From an uncultured Collinsella sp. (lineage in GTDB: Bacteria; Actinomycetota; Coriobacteriia; Coriobacteriales; Coriobacteriaceae), in NCBI GenBank assembly GCA_900758475.1, contig CAAERQ010000010.1, positions 1-40,721 on the forward strand: 40,721 nucleotides of DNA, given 5' to 3'. Every line of letters starts with the position of its first letter. The first letter of the stretch is position 1. Positions 23,791 to 32,487 of this stretch are shown piece by piece. The notes under the pieces were generated by a model that did not search any database, was not told the origin of the DNA, and worked only from the letters and a program-made list of their open reading frames with translations. The position numbers and the translations under genes were made by a program.

Positions 23791-25824
23791 CTACTCGTTG
23801 GGTACGTACGTAGCCCTGGCTCGCTCGGGCGTCACGTCCTGACCACTGGAATAGCTCGAGTCGAATGCGTGCGCAACCAAGTCGTGCGTGTCCCATGCCA
23901 TGCAGTCAAACTCGCCAGTATCGAGGACAACGATATAGCCCTTGCCGTCGTAGTAGAAATGGTCCTCGGTGTAGTTATCGTCATCGTCGATGTTGTCTTC
24001 GGACACAGAGTCCATATCCGGCTTTGCCGTCTTAATTGCCTGCTTGGCCTCGCTCTTGAGGGTATCGAACGAGAGCCCGTGCTGCGCAAGCGAGTCCTCG
24101 AGCGAAACCTGCTCACCCGTCTTGAGGTTGTAGTACGCCGACCTCGTCATCCGTTCCGATCGATACGGAGGTTGATAGCTGTCGGTAAACGTGCGCACAC
24201 AGGCAATATCGCCATCGATCGAGACGATCTCGGCGGTATACATCATGGTCACGCGGCTGTCCTCGTCATCCATCGAGGCCTGCTTGCTCGCATCGAGCGT
24301 ATCCGCGACGAGCTGGACCATATCCTTGTTAAACTTGGCGACGCCCACGCCCTGGCCCTTTACCTGAGGATAGGTCCACGTAGCCGTGATCTGGCACGTG
24401 TCATCGGGGGACGGGTTCAGCGGGCCTTCGCCAACCGCAGCCGTAAAGTCGACATCCTGCGTGGCAGAGACGGCCTCGTAGCTCGCCTGTGCGTCGTCAG
24501 AGTCCTTCGACTTCAGCTGCTCCAGCGTCGTGGCAACCGTTGCGATGCTTTTTGCTACAACTTCCTCGCTGCTGAACAACTCAGCGTCAAACTCACGCAC
24601 TTCATTGATGTCTTTCACCTTCGAATCGTCAATCGACACAGGGCCAACAATGGCGCTAAATGACTTGCCGTCATAGGCGTTGAATTCGCACTCGTAGCCA
24701 TCATGGGATTGGTTAAAGCCATCGGGGACTTCTTTGAAATTAATTGTCTCCCCATCATGCAGATACCGTTTGAATCCATAGGTACCATCATATTCGTATA
24801 CGTAAAGCGAGACGCCAGCGCACATGGTGTAAACCTGAGTGTCGGGCTCGTATACCTTCTCGATCTCACCATCGCGATAAGCCCAGACCTCTACCTTGGC
24901 AGCAGTGGCGCCATTGTCATTTTCAATCGGCTCGTCAGAGTACTCAATCAACAGTTCGTCCTGGCCATCGCCGTCAAAATCGATGAGCCTAGCGTAGGCA
25001 ACGCCCCGTGTTCCAAACATCGAAGAATCATCAATCTCAACAGCCTCGCCCTCGCCGTACTTCTTTTGGTACTCGAGGATCTTGTCGGTGAACAGCTCGT
25101 TTGCCGTCTTGACCGCCGCCTTGGCAGAGGCCTTGGCCTCCTTCTTGGACTGCGTGAGCTCAACGTTCTTGGGAGCGTCCGAGCCTTCCTTGGCGTAGTC
25201 GACCTTCATGGTGGTCGTGCTCTTCTTTTTGCCCTTGCCCGAGGTGATGGTCATCTGGTACTTCTGGTCGGGCAGCTCGCCAAAGTCCTCCATGACAAAG
25301 CCGTCCTCGCCATCCACTTTGATGGTGTAGCTCTTGCCCTTGCCAGACACCGGCGCCAGCTCGACGGTATAGCTCTTGAGCTTTTTGCCCTTGCTGTTCT
25401 TGGGCAGCACTTTAGTCTCGCACGCGCAGACAACGTAGCCCTTGCCGCCCGAAGTCACCTCGGACGACGAGCCGATGCGCGGCACGACGACGATTGCCAC
25501 TACGATGGCGACAACGGCAACACCGCCGATAACGGCAGCGACGATACGGCCCCTGTGCTTGGGCTTCTTGGGCTGCGGCGTCGGAACAAACGATTGAGCG
25601 GTCTCAGCAGGCTCGGTCATAGGCTCCTCATAACGAGACTGCGCCGCCATATGAACCGGGGCACCCTGAGGAGCTTGCTGTCCCACAGGAGCGGACGACG
25701 GCGCATCCCCTACCGGAAACGCCACAGGCTCCGCCTGGTCCTCAACTCCGCCCACGCGAGCGCCGCAGCTCGTGCAAAACGTGGAGCCATCGGGTATCTG
25801 AGCTCCGCACTTGGTGCAATACAT
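23791..25824 (-). CDS. Zinc-ribbon membrane protein with large RsiV-like outer region
   Basis: 677 aa from ATG 25824 (MYCTKCGAQIP); longer in-frame starts lack a ribosome site. A zinc ribbon (Cys3, 6, 17, 20) is followed by a Pro-rich linker and one membrane helix (93-115). The outer part has a beta domain with Lys-rich turns (SGKGKSYTIKVDGEDGF), a helix with Ala/Lys repeats, then an EF-hand-like loop DFDGDGQDELLIEY (about 280-293). The C-terminal region contains TRSAYYNLKTGEQVSLEDSL (about residue 560), typical of the DUF3298/RsiV-PdaC fold. The layout parallels the gene at 11268-12110 and shares its upstream palindrome. A role in envelope sensing is possible but unproven. A terminator follows at 23763-23722. 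Confidence 0.88.
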   Translation of the reverse strand: MYCTKCGAQIPDGSTFCTSCGARVGGVEDQAEPVAFPVGDAPSSAPVGQQAPQGAPVHMAAQSRYEEPMTEPAETAQSFVPTPQPKKPKHRGRIVAAVIGGVAVVAIVVAIVVVPRIGSSSEVTSGGKGYVVCACETKVLPKNSKGKKLKSYTVELAPVSGKGKSYTIKVDGEDGFVMEDFGELPDQKYQMTITSGKGKKKSTTTMKVDYAKEGSDAPKNVELTQSKKEAKASAKAAVKTANELFTDKILEYQKKYGEGEAVEIDDSSMFGTRGVAYARLIDFDGDGQDELLIEYSDEPIENDNGATAAKVEVWAYRDGEIEKVYEPDTQVYTMCAGVSLYVYEYDGTYGFKRYLHDGETINFKEVPDGFNQSHDGYECEFNAYDGKSFSAIVGPVSIDDSKVKDINEVREFDAELFSSEEVVAKSIATVATTLEQLKSKDSDDAQASYEAVSATQDVDFTAAVGEGPLNPSPDDTCQITATWTYPQVKGQGVGVAKFNKDMVQLVADTLDASKQASMDDEDSRVTMMYTAEIVSIDGDIACVRTFTDSYQPPYRSERMTRSAYYNLKTGEQVSLEDSLAQHGLSFDTLKSEAKQAIKTAKPDMDSVSEDNIDDDDNYTEDHFYYDGKGYIVVLDTGEFDCMAWDTHDLVAHAFDSSYSSGQDVTPERARATYVPNE

Positions 25825-25905
25825 CGCATCTCCCGTCTCTCGTCGCAGCCGCAATGCGCCCGCGCAGTTCTTCCAACTACACCGTACGAGAAAAATCCCC
25901 ATTCT

Positions 25906-25917
25906 TGTTGCGCAACA
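25906..25917. promoter_or_regulatory. Palindromic operator candidate TGTTGCGCAACA (site 2)
   Basis: Second copy of the perfect palindrome, 82 bp upstream of the 23791-25824 gene. The flank is identical for three more bases (ATTG side) to site 1 at 12174-12185. Confidence 0.55.
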
Positions 25918-25927
25918 TTGCCGCCAC

Positions 25928-26087
25928 GTCCAAAACTATGCCGGTTTACTACGATAAATCGCCCGAACCTGAGCACGCTACTTTACTAGAAAACAAAACC
26001 GCAGGTAGACGAATCGGTCATTATCGGAAAATCCAGATATGGTCGAGGTATACCGATTCATCGTAGTAAACCGGCATAGTTTTGGAC
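25928..26087. repeat. Inverted-repeat-bounded dispersed element, copy 2
   Basis: Arms 25928-25961 and 26054-26087 are 34-bp inverted repeats with one mismatch; outer ends read GTCCAAAACTATGCCGG. The 92-bp interior (with AAAACCGCAGGTAGACGA) is related to the reverse complement of copy 1 (5157-5310), so the two copies face opposite ways. The inner parts of the arms differ between copies (TTACTACGAT here, TTACGGGGCTG in copy 1) yet remain self-complementary, i.e. the pairing rather than the sequence is kept. Confidence 0.85.
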
Positions 26088-26126
26088 GAACAACCCCATA
26101 CGGATAGCCTCATTGACCCAACAGCC

Positions 26127-26147
26127 GCAAAATGATCCGTTTCCCCC
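26127..26147. repeat. Shared 21-nt motif next to repeat copy 2
   Basis: GCAAAATGATCCGTTTCCCC again, as at 5341-5362, 39 bp beyond the inverted repeat and just before the terminator of fhs. Confidence 0.6.
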
Positions 26148-26161
26148 ATCCCCTTGGGATC

Positions 26162-26199
26162 AAAAAAGCCCCGCCGGGCCTTGGTTGGCGCGGCGGGGC
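26162..26199 (-). terminator. Intrinsic terminator of fhs
   Basis: On the minus strand GCCCCGCCG / CGGCGGGGC (9-bp stem, 14-nt loop) followed by TTTTTT, 26 nt after the fhs stop. A textbook intrinsic terminator. Confidence 0.92.
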
Positions 26200-26224
26200 G
26201 GACAAGCGGCTATGAGTAGCAGGC

Positions 26225-27892
26225 TTAGAACAGGCCGGTGATGTTGCCGTCGTTGTCGACGTCGATGTTCTCGGCCGCGGGAACCTTGGGCAGGCCAGGC
26301 ATGGTCAGAACGCTGCCGGTCAGCGCGACCACAAAGTGGGCACCGGCGGAAACCTTGAGCTCGCGCACGGTGATGCGGAAGCCCTCGGGAGCGCCCAGCG
26401 CCTTGGCGTTGTCGCTAAAGCTGTACTGCGTCTTGGCCACGCACACCGGCAGGTTGCCAAAGCCGTTCTCGCGCAGCTCGGCGAGCTGACGCTTGGCAGC
26501 CGGCGTAAAGTCGACGCCGTCGGCGCGGTAAACCTTAGTGGCAACGGCCTCAAGGGCATCGGCAACATCGGCACCGTCCTCGTAGGCAAACTGGAGCTCA
26601 CTCGGCTGCTCAGTCAAGCGCATGACCTCATCGGCCAGGTCGAGCGCGCCCTCGCCTCCCTTGGCCCAGACCTCGGACAGCTTAACGTTGACACCGAGCT
26701 TCTGACACTCGGACTCGATGAGCTCGAGTTCGGCCTCGGTGTCCGTCGGGAAGCGGTTAATGGCGACCACGCAGGGCAGACCGTAGACATTCTGAATGTT
26801 GTCGACGTGGCGCAGCAGGTTGGGCATGCCGACCTTGAGGGCCTCGAGGTTCTCCTCGTTGAGGTCGGCCTTGGCAACACCGCCGTTGTACTTGAGCGCG
26901 CGGGCGGTTGCGACGACCACGACGGCGCTGGGACGAATGCCAGTCATGCGGCACTTGATGTCGAGGAACTTCTCGGCACCCAGGTCGGCACCGAAACCAG
27001 CCTCGGTAATCGCGACGTCGCCAAAGCGCATGGCCATGCGGGTGGCCATGATGGAGTTGCAGCCGTGGGCAATATTGGCGAAGGGACCGCCGTGGACAAA
27101 CGCAGGCGTACCCTCGAGCGTCTGCACCAGATTGGGCTTGAGCGCGTCCTTGAGCAGGGCCGCCATGGCACCCTGAGCCTTAAGGTCACGGGCGCGGACG
27201 GGCTCGCCGGCATAGCTGTAGCCGACGACGATCTCGCCCAGGCGCTCCTTGAGGTCATTGATGCTCGTGGACAGGCACAGGATTGCCATGACCTCGGAGG
27301 CAACGGTGATGTCGAAGCCATCCTCGCGCGGTACTCCCTGGGCCTTGCCGCCAATGCCGTCGATAACATGGCGCAGCTGACGGTCGTTCATGTCGACAAC
27401 GCGCTTCCAGGTGATGCGCTTAACGTCGATGCCGAGCTGGTTGCCCTGCTGAATATGGTTGTCGAGCATGGCTGCCAGCAGATTGTTGGCGGCACCGATG
27501 GCATGGAAGTCGCCGGTAAAGTGCAGGTTGATGTCCTCCATGGGGATGACCTGAGCCCAACCGCCACCGGCGGCACCGCCCTTCACGCCAAACACGGGAC
27601 CGAGCGAAGGCTCGCGCAGGGCCACGGCGCTCTTGACGCCGCGACGGCGCAGGCCGTCGGCCAGGCCGATGGTCGTAGTGGTCTTACCCTCGCCTGCGGG
27701 CGTGGGATTGATAGCGGTCACGAGGACAAGCTTGGCCTGGTGATCAGTTGGCTCGTTGAGCAGGGAATAGTCGACCTTTGCCTTGTCAAAGCCGTACGGA
27801 ATCAGATGCTTAACGTCGACGCCGGCGTTCTTGGCCACCTCGGTAATAGGCAGCGGCGTAACAGAACGTGCGATTTCGATGTCAGTAGGCAT
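26225..27892 (-). CDS. fhs: Formate-tetrahydrofolate ligase
   Basis: 555 aa, the standard length, from ATG 27892 (MPTDIEIARS) with AAAGGA 6 nt upstream; the in-frame extension to 27952 lacks a ribosome site. It makes 10-formyl-THF from formate, THF and ATP in the cytoplasm. The P-loop TPAGEGKTTTT is at 64-74, followed by GLADGLRRRG. Other family segments are LREPSLGPVFGVKGGAAGGGWAQVIPMEDINLHFTGD-type sequence and FVHGGPFANIAHGCNSI, with KTQYSFSDN and ITVRELKVSAGAHFVVALTG near the end. With the fchA-folD pair it gives a complete formate to methylene-THF route. It is monocistronic with its own terminator. No THF-riboswitch pattern was seen in the 146-bp leader. Confidence 0.97.
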   Translation of the reverse strand: MPTDIEIARSVTPLPITEVAKNAGVDVKHLIPYGFDKAKVDYSLLNEPTDHQAKLVLVTAINPTPAGEGKTTTTIGLADGLRRRGVKSAVALREPSLGPVFGVKGGAAGGGWAQVIPMEDINLHFTGDFHAIGAANNLLAAMLDNHIQQGNQLGIDVKRITWKRVVDMNDRQLRHVIDGIGGKAQGVPREDGFDITVASEVMAILCLSTSINDLKERLGEIVVGYSYAGEPVRARDLKAQGAMAALLKDALKPNLVQTLEGTPAFVHGGPFANIAHGCNSIMATRMAMRFGDVAITEAGFGADLGAEKFLDIKCRMTGIRPSAVVVVATARALKYNGGVAKADLNEENLEALKVGMPNLLRHVDNIQNVYGLPCVVAINRFPTDTEAELELIESECQKLGVNVKLSEVWAKGGEGALDLADEVMRLTEQPSELQFAYEDGADVADALEAVATKVYRADGVDFTPAAKRQLAELRENGFGNLPVCVAKTQYSFSDNAKALGAPEGFRITVRELKVSAGAHFVVALTGSVLTMPGLPKVPAAENIDVDNDGNITGLF

Positions 27893-28038
27893 GGGCGGTC
27901 CTTTCGTTACCGGATGAGAAAAAGACCAATCCAGCATAGCACGCGCGCGCAATAGTAAAACGCCCGTAACCGACGAACGGCGATATGTTTACCCGATGCC
28001 CAGCGATAGCCTACAGATGCGCTAAAACAAGCCCATTC

Positions 28039-29106
28039 CTACAGGGTCGGCTCGATACCCAAATGCTCGAATGTGCGCAGGGTTGCCTGGCGACCCTGCG
28101 GCGTGCGAATCATCAACCCACACTGCAGCAGATAGGGCTCGTAGACATCCTCGAGCGTACCCGGGTCCTCGCCCACCGCACTGGCAAGCGTCGTCAGGCC
28201 GACGGCACGTCCGGAGAACGTCTTGGCAAGCGTCTCCAAAATGCGAATATCCATCCAGTCCAAGCCGAGCTCATCGATCTCAAAGAACTCGAGTGCCTGA
28301 CGGCAGATATCGAGCTCGATGGGACCGTTGCCGCGCACCTGCGCATAGTCGCGCACGCGCTTGAGCAGACGGTTGGCAAGACGCGGCGTGCCGCGCGAAC
28401 GCGAGCCGATCTCGAGCGCGCTGGGATGGTCAATCGTCACGCCCAGGATGGTCGCCGAGCGTGTCACAATCTGGGCGAGTTCCTCGACGGTGTAGTAATC
28501 CAGACGATACGAAATGCCAAAACGGTCGCGTAGCGGGCCGGTCAACATGCCCGAGCGAGTCGTTGCCGCCACCAGCGTGAACTTGGGGATATCCAGGCGA
28601 ATCGAGCGTGCAGCCGGACCCTTTCCGATCACGATATCGAGGGCAAAGTCCTCCATCGCAGGATACAGGACCTCCTCGACCGAGCGGTTGAGGCGGTGGA
28701 TCTCGTCGATAAACAGCACGTCGCCCGGTTGCAAGTTAGTCAGGATGGCAGCCAGGTCGCCGGTGCGCGCGATGGCCGGACCGCTCGTCGTCTTAATCTG
28801 AGCGCCCAGCTCGTTGGCGATAACCGTAGCCAGCGTGGTCTTGCCCAGACCCGGAGGGCCCGAGAAGATCACGTGGTCGAGCGTCTCGCCGCGGCTTTGC
28901 GCCGCCTCGATGAGCACGCGAAGGCTCTGCTTGATGTGTTCCTGGCCGCAGTAGTCATCCAGGCGCTGAGGGCGCAGGGTGCGGTCGACATCGAGGTCCT
29001 CGGGCGTCAGCTCCGAGCCCACCATGCGCTCGCCATGCGCCATGGATGCCGCCGGCGAGTTTCCGGGCGTCGACCACAGGTCCTGAGAATCATCGGCTTC
29101 CCACAT
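28039..29106 (-). CDS. ruvB: Holliday junction branch-migration ATPase RuvB
   Basis: 355 aa from ATG 29106, whose A is shared with the ruvA stop (TGATG), a sign of translational coupling. RuvB is the hexameric motor that drives branch migration with RuvA. Walker A GPPGLGKTT is at 83-91, Walker B LFIDEIHRL about 45 residues later. Sensor segments follow (ATTRSGMLTGPLRDRFGI), then GTPRLANRLLKRVRDYA and the winged-helix end (EPYLLQCGLMIRTPQGR). The N-terminal ~35 residues are longer than in E. coli. It is the last gene of the ruvCAB operon. Confidence 0.98.
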   Translation of the reverse strand: MWEADDSQDLWSTPGNSPAASMAHGERMVGSELTPEDLDVDRTLRPQRLDDYCGQEHIKQSLRVLIEAAQSRGETLDHVIFSGPPGLGKTTLATVIANELGAQIKTTSGPAIARTGDLAAILTNLQPGDVLFIDEIHRLNRSVEEVLYPAMEDFALDIVIGKGPAARSIRLDIPKFTLVAATTRSGMLTGPLRDRFGISYRLDYYTVEELAQIVTRSATILGVTIDHPSALEIGSRSRGTPRLANRLLKRVRDYAQVRGNGPIELDICRQALEFFEIDELGLDWMDIRILETLAKTFSGRAVGLTTLASAVGEDPGTLEDVYEPYLLQCGLMIRTPQGRQATLRTFEHLGIEPTL

Positions 29107-29726
29107 CACGCATCCATTCCAAGTCGCTTAAGCGCCGCGCCGAGCAGATCCTCGACACGCATATCCTGCCCATCATACCCGCTCAGGGCAACATCGGTCT
29201 CCTGCGGGCTAAAGCCCATGGAAAGGAGCGCCGCACGGGCATCGTCGATGGCCGAGGGAGCAGCAGCGGGCACGGGCATCGCAACCTGGCCGGGAATCGC
29301 GTCGACCGGCACAAAGCCTTTGTCCTTGGCAAAGGTGCTCTTGAGCTCCAAGATGAGGCGCTGCGCTGTCTTTTTGCCCACGCCGGGTACCTTGGCCATG
29401 CCTTTGTCATCCTCGGCCATTACCAGGGAATACAGCTGTCCCACGGTATAGGTGGAGAGCACGGCGAGCGCCAGGCGCGGACCGACGCCCGAGACGGACA
29501 CGAGCCGATCGAACATCGTGCGCTCGTCCTTGGAGGCAAAGCCAAAGAGCGTCATGGCGTCCTCGCGCACCTGCATACGGGTATAGAGACGCACCTCGCC
29601 GCCGGGTGTAGGCAGCGTGGCGGCAGTGCTGCCCGAGATGCCGAGCTCAAAGCCCACGCCCGACACATCGACAACGGCCGAGCTCATCGTGGCCTCGACA
29701 AGCGTTCCATGGAGCTGGGAAATCAT
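29106..29726 (-). CDS. ruvA: Holliday junction DNA-binding protein RuvA
   Basis: 206 aa, starting MISQLHGTLVEATMSSAVVDVSGVGFELG. Its ATG (29726) overlaps the ruvC stop as TGATG. RuvA tetramers hold the four-way junction and load RuvB. Domain I is the OB-fold at the start. Domain II has two helix-hairpin-helix motifs (FDRLVSVSGVGPRLALAVLS and MAKVPGVGKKTAQRLILEL). A flexible Ala/Pro-rich linker leads to domain III (ARAALLSMGFSPQETDVALSG), which contacts RuvB. The length and domain order are normal. Confidence 0.97.
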   Translation of the reverse strand: MISQLHGTLVEATMSSAVVDVSGVGFELGISGSTAATLPTPGGEVRLYTRMQVREDAMTLFGFASKDERTMFDRLVSVSGVGPRLALAVLSTYTVGQLYSLVMAEDDKGMAKVPGVGKKTAQRLILELKSTFAKDKGFVPVDAIPGQVAMPVPAAAPSAIDDARAALLSMGFSPQETDVALSGYDGQDMRVEDLLGAALKRLGMDA

Positions 29727-30247
29727 CAGTATCCGGTTCCTCTCTGTTGATAGAACTCGCCACCGGTGAGGGCACGGGTGCGGCTGAGGTTTACGTGGCA
29801 GATGGCGCAGGCTAGGGCATCGGCTGCATGGTCGGGATGCGGGTCGTGATCGAGCTGTGTGAGCGTACGAACCATATACGCGACCTGCCGCTTATCTGCA
29901 GCGCCGGTGCCCACCACAGCCTGCTTAATCTGCATAGGCGTGTACTCGCCAATCTCGAGCGCGCACTCCGAAAGCGCCACGAGCGCGGCACCACGGGCAT
30001 GCGCCGTGGGAATGGCCGAGCGGACATTAGCGCCAAAGTAGATGCTCTCGATAGCCGCGGTATCGGGACGGTAGCGTTCGACGACGCCCTTGAGGTCGCG
30101 GGCGATATGCGACAGACGCACCGCGAGCGGACTGCCCGCGCTGGTCTCGATACAACCGTAGGCACGGCAGCGAACCTCTCCGCGCCGCTCCTCGATAATC
30201 CCCCAACCCGTATGGGCCAAACCGGGGTCGATACCCAAAATGACCAA
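29726..30247 (-). CDS. ruvC: Holliday junction resolvase RuvC
   Basis: 173 aa with a TTG start at 30247, placed 5 nt after GGGGAGG; no ATG or GTG lies at a suitable place. The product begins (M)VILGIDPGL, matching the family start exactly. RuvC cuts Holliday junctions symmetrically. The acidic/His active site is visible: Asp7 (GIDPGL), Glu67 (IESIYFG), His140 and Asp143 (DHAADALACA). His rather than Asp at the third place is as in Thermus RuvC. It is the first gene of ruvCAB, with a LexA-type box 57 bp upstream. Confidence 0.96.
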   Translation of the reverse strand: MVILGIDPGLAHTGWGIIEERRGEVRCRAYGCIETSAGSPLAVRLSHIARDLKGVVERYRPDTAAIESIYFGANVRSAIPTAHARGAALVALSECALEIGEYTPMQIKQAVVGTGAADKRQVAYMVRTLTQLDHDPHPDHAADALACAICHVNLSRTRALTGGEFYQQRGTGY

Positions 30248-30303
30248 GCCAACCTCCCCTCGCCACAAGCACGGCGCAAGGCAAGGCCCCGCGCACTATT
30301 CAC

Positions 30304-30315
30304 GAACGTCTGTTC
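30304..30315. promoter_or_regulatory. LexA (SOS) box upstream of ruvCAB
   Basis: GAAC-GTCT-GTTC, an exact match to the Gram-positive/actinobacterial LexA half-sites GAACnnnnGTTC, in the context cGAACgtctGTTCt. It lies 57 bp before the ruvC start in a 137-bp gap. SOS control of ruv genes is common, which supports the call. Confidence 0.75.
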
Positions 30316-30384
30316 TAGAATAACACAACGAGGCCAAGATGCTTAGTTGAAGTATCGGGGTTGGGAGCGAATCCCATTCCATAG

Positions 30385-32370
30385 TTAGTTTTGGCTGAAG
30401 AACGGGAACTGCCTAGGATCCATCGGCGGTTGCGGCATCGGCGTGCCCTGGGGCCCGCCCTGCGGGCCGCCCTGCCCGCCCATCATCTTATCGATGGCGT
30501 CCTGGACCTCGCCCTCAAACTTTTTCATGCCCTCGTGCAGGCGGCGCTGGCCGTCCTCGGAGCGCAGCTCCTCCATCTGCTCGGGCGAAATACCCAGCAG
30601 GTCACCCAGTATGCCCATCATCTCGCCACGCATGCGCTCGCTTGTATCCTCGTCGGCAAAGCGGTTCACCTCGGCGCGCGCCAGCGCATCGACCGTCATA
30701 CGTTCCTTGCCGTCGAGCCCCAGGTCGGACCACGCGAGCATATACGGCCAGGCACGCTCGGCAAACGACCGGGCCGAGACGATCGGCGCCGTCGGCAGCT
30801 GGCGGCGAGCCGCCTCTCCCTGGCGCACGAGCATCAGCAGCAGTGAGCAGGCCTCGGGCTTGCCGGCAGCCATCGGAATGTCGTCGAAGGGACGGTTGCG
30901 GTCGACGTGCGACTCGAGCGTGCCATCGACCTCGCCCGGCTCAAGTCCGCCGAGCAGCTGCGCCGCACGATCGAGCATGTCGACCGGGCCGTCGAGCGTC
31001 GAGAGCGCCCGCGCCAGCACGCGCTCCATGCAATCCTCCACCGCGTTGAGCGTCACAAGCTCCTGCGGCACCACGGCGGACGTGCGGTTACGCACACGCG
31101 CCACAAACTCGAGCGTCGACAGGTATACGTCACCAAAGGGCGCATAATCGCCCTGGTAGCCGCCGCAAAGCGCGGGCGCCGCCAGCGCGTACTCAGTTTT
31201 GGACAGCGGACTCAGCGCCATCGCACCCAGCTCGAGCGCCGTATCCTCCAGCATGAGGCCCAGCGTGCGAGAACGCAGGCGCTCGGCGTCGCCCGCCGAC
31301 ACATCGCGGTCGAGCACACGCGCGGCATCCGGCGCATCGCGCTCAACCGTGCGAATATGCAGGCGCTCGGCAATGGCGCGAACGGCGGCACAGCGAGCAG
31401 CCTCGGCCTCCTCCTGCGCCGGCGTAAAGATGCGGTTGCGTCCCAACACCAGGCCGACCACATTGCGCGGACCTAGGGCGTCGACGGCAAGCGCCGCCAG
31501 CAGGGACGACGGCAGGTCGCCCTCGAGCGCCACCACGGCGCGCGACGTACCATGGGCTCGGGCGTTATCGCGCACAGCGAGCACCAGCGCCTGCCACAAC
31601 CACTCCTCGGAACGAAACTCGGGCAGCTCGTGGTCCTCCAAGGCATCGAGCATCACGCCGCGCTGAATCTCCTGAACCAGCAGGCTCTCCTCAAAACACG
31701 GCGCCTGGGCCACCACGCGGCCGCAGTCGTCGAGTACAAACGACCCGCCGGTATACACCGACTCGTCGTACGCACCGACCGGCGCCATGCAGGCAAACCA
31801 CACGCTGCGCTTAGATGCGATCTTGCGGTAGGCTCCGCTGCGCACGGCGGCAATCGCGGCGGTCTCGCGGTCGGTCATATCGAATGCGTTGAACTGGAAA
31901 TAGGCGATGAGGTCGACGCCGGTCGGCAGCATCTCGAGCTCGCGGTCCAAGTCGAAGATCACGGCGATACGCACGCCGTCCACGTCGAAGACTGGCGGCG
32001 CCCAACGGGCATCGCCGGTCCCACCACGCTGCAGGGCAATGCTCGAACGGGCCGGCACCACATGGCCGTCCTTGAGCATCATGTAGTCGAGCAGGGGCTG
32101 GCCCTCAAACGAAACTGCCGCGGGCACGATGCAGATCATATCGAGCTCTTGGATACGCTCGGCGACGCCGGTCAAGCCGGCAAGTATGTCGTGCTCAAAG
32201 TCGGCAGCGCCCACCAGGCCGCCGGGCAGGGCTCCCATAAAGAGCGGAGCCGGCACGCACAACACGCGCGCACCGCGCTCATGGGCCAGGCGCGCCTGGT
32301 CCTCGATGCGACCGCAGATACCCTCAATATCACCCAGGCGCATATCGATCTGTGCGAGTGCGAGCTTCAT
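30385..32370 (-). CDS. NAD-synthetase-like protein with both active sites lost
   Basis: 661 aa. The layout is that of glutamine-dependent NAD synthetase: a nitrilase-fold glutaminase domain (1 to about 250) and an ATP-pyrophosphatase synthetase domain (about 260-480). The Glu-Lys-Cys triad of the first is replaced: FPEL becomes VPAP (Ala41), RK..LP becomes RSSIAL, and the nucleophile in LICED becomes IFDLD (Asp in place of Cys, near residue 142). In the second, the P-loop SGGIDS is EGDLPSS (about 282-288), although VVALEGDLPSSLLAALAVDALGPRNVVGLVLG otherwise follows the family closely. NKSE is SKTE, and the following Lys of D-x-Y-K is Leu. The C-terminus adds a helical region and a Gly/Gln/Pro-rich tail. 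It is probably a pseudoenzyme or regulator; a new activity cannot be excluded. Confidence 0.82.
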   Translation of the reverse strand: MKLALAQIDMRLGDIEGICGRIEDQARLAHERGARVLCVPAPLFMGALPGGLVGAADFEHDILAGLTGVAERIQELDMICIVPAAVSFEGQPLLDYMMLKDGHVVPARSSIALQRGGTGDARWAPPVFDVDGVRIAVIFDLDRELEMLPTGVDLIAYFQFNAFDMTDRETAAIAAVRSGAYRKIASKRSVWFACMAPVGAYDESVYTGGSFVLDDCGRVVAQAPCFEESLLVQEIQRGVMLDALEDHELPEFRSEEWLWQALVLAVRDNARAHGTSRAVVALEGDLPSSLLAALAVDALGPRNVVGLVLGRNRIFTPAQEEAEAARCAAVRAIAERLHIRTVERDAPDAARVLDRDVSAGDAERLRSRTLGLMLEDTALELGAMALSPLSKTEYALAAPALCGGYQGDYAPFGDVYLSTLEFVARVRNRTSAVVPQELVTLNAVEDCMERVLARALSTLDGPVDMLDRAAQLLGGLEPGEVDGTLESHVDRNRPFDDIPMAAGKPEACSLLLMLVRQGEAARRQLPTAPIVSARSFAERAWPYMLAWSDLGLDGKERMTVDALARAEVNRFADEDTSERMRGEMMGILGDLLGISPEQMEELRSEDGQRRLHEGMKKFEGEVQDAIDKMMGGQGGPQGGPQGTPMPQPPMDPRQFPFFSQN

Positions 32371-32409
32371 GGCTCAGCCCTTTCCGTCGTAAACCATCGT
32401 TGTCGTAGT

Positions 32410-32442
32410 AAAAGCGCCGGCCGCAAGATGCAGTCGGCGCTT
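32410..32442 (-). terminator. Probable terminator after the superoxide reductase gene
   Basis: AAGCGCCG / CGGCGCTT stem with a 15-nt loop, followed on the minus strand by TTTTACT. It lies 46 nt past the stop at 32488 and before the NAD-synthetase-like gene. Confidence 0.65.
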
Positions 32443-32487
32443 GCATGTGCATATGCTAGCTATGATACCCCGAGCGGGGGCGCGCTC

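Noticed and set aside
26336..27955. A 539-codon plus-strand open frame
   Set aside because: Antisense of fhs, which is certain.
27893..28038. THF riboswitch in the fhs leader
   Set aside because: The leader lacks the conserved THF aptamer segments; no convincing fold was seen.
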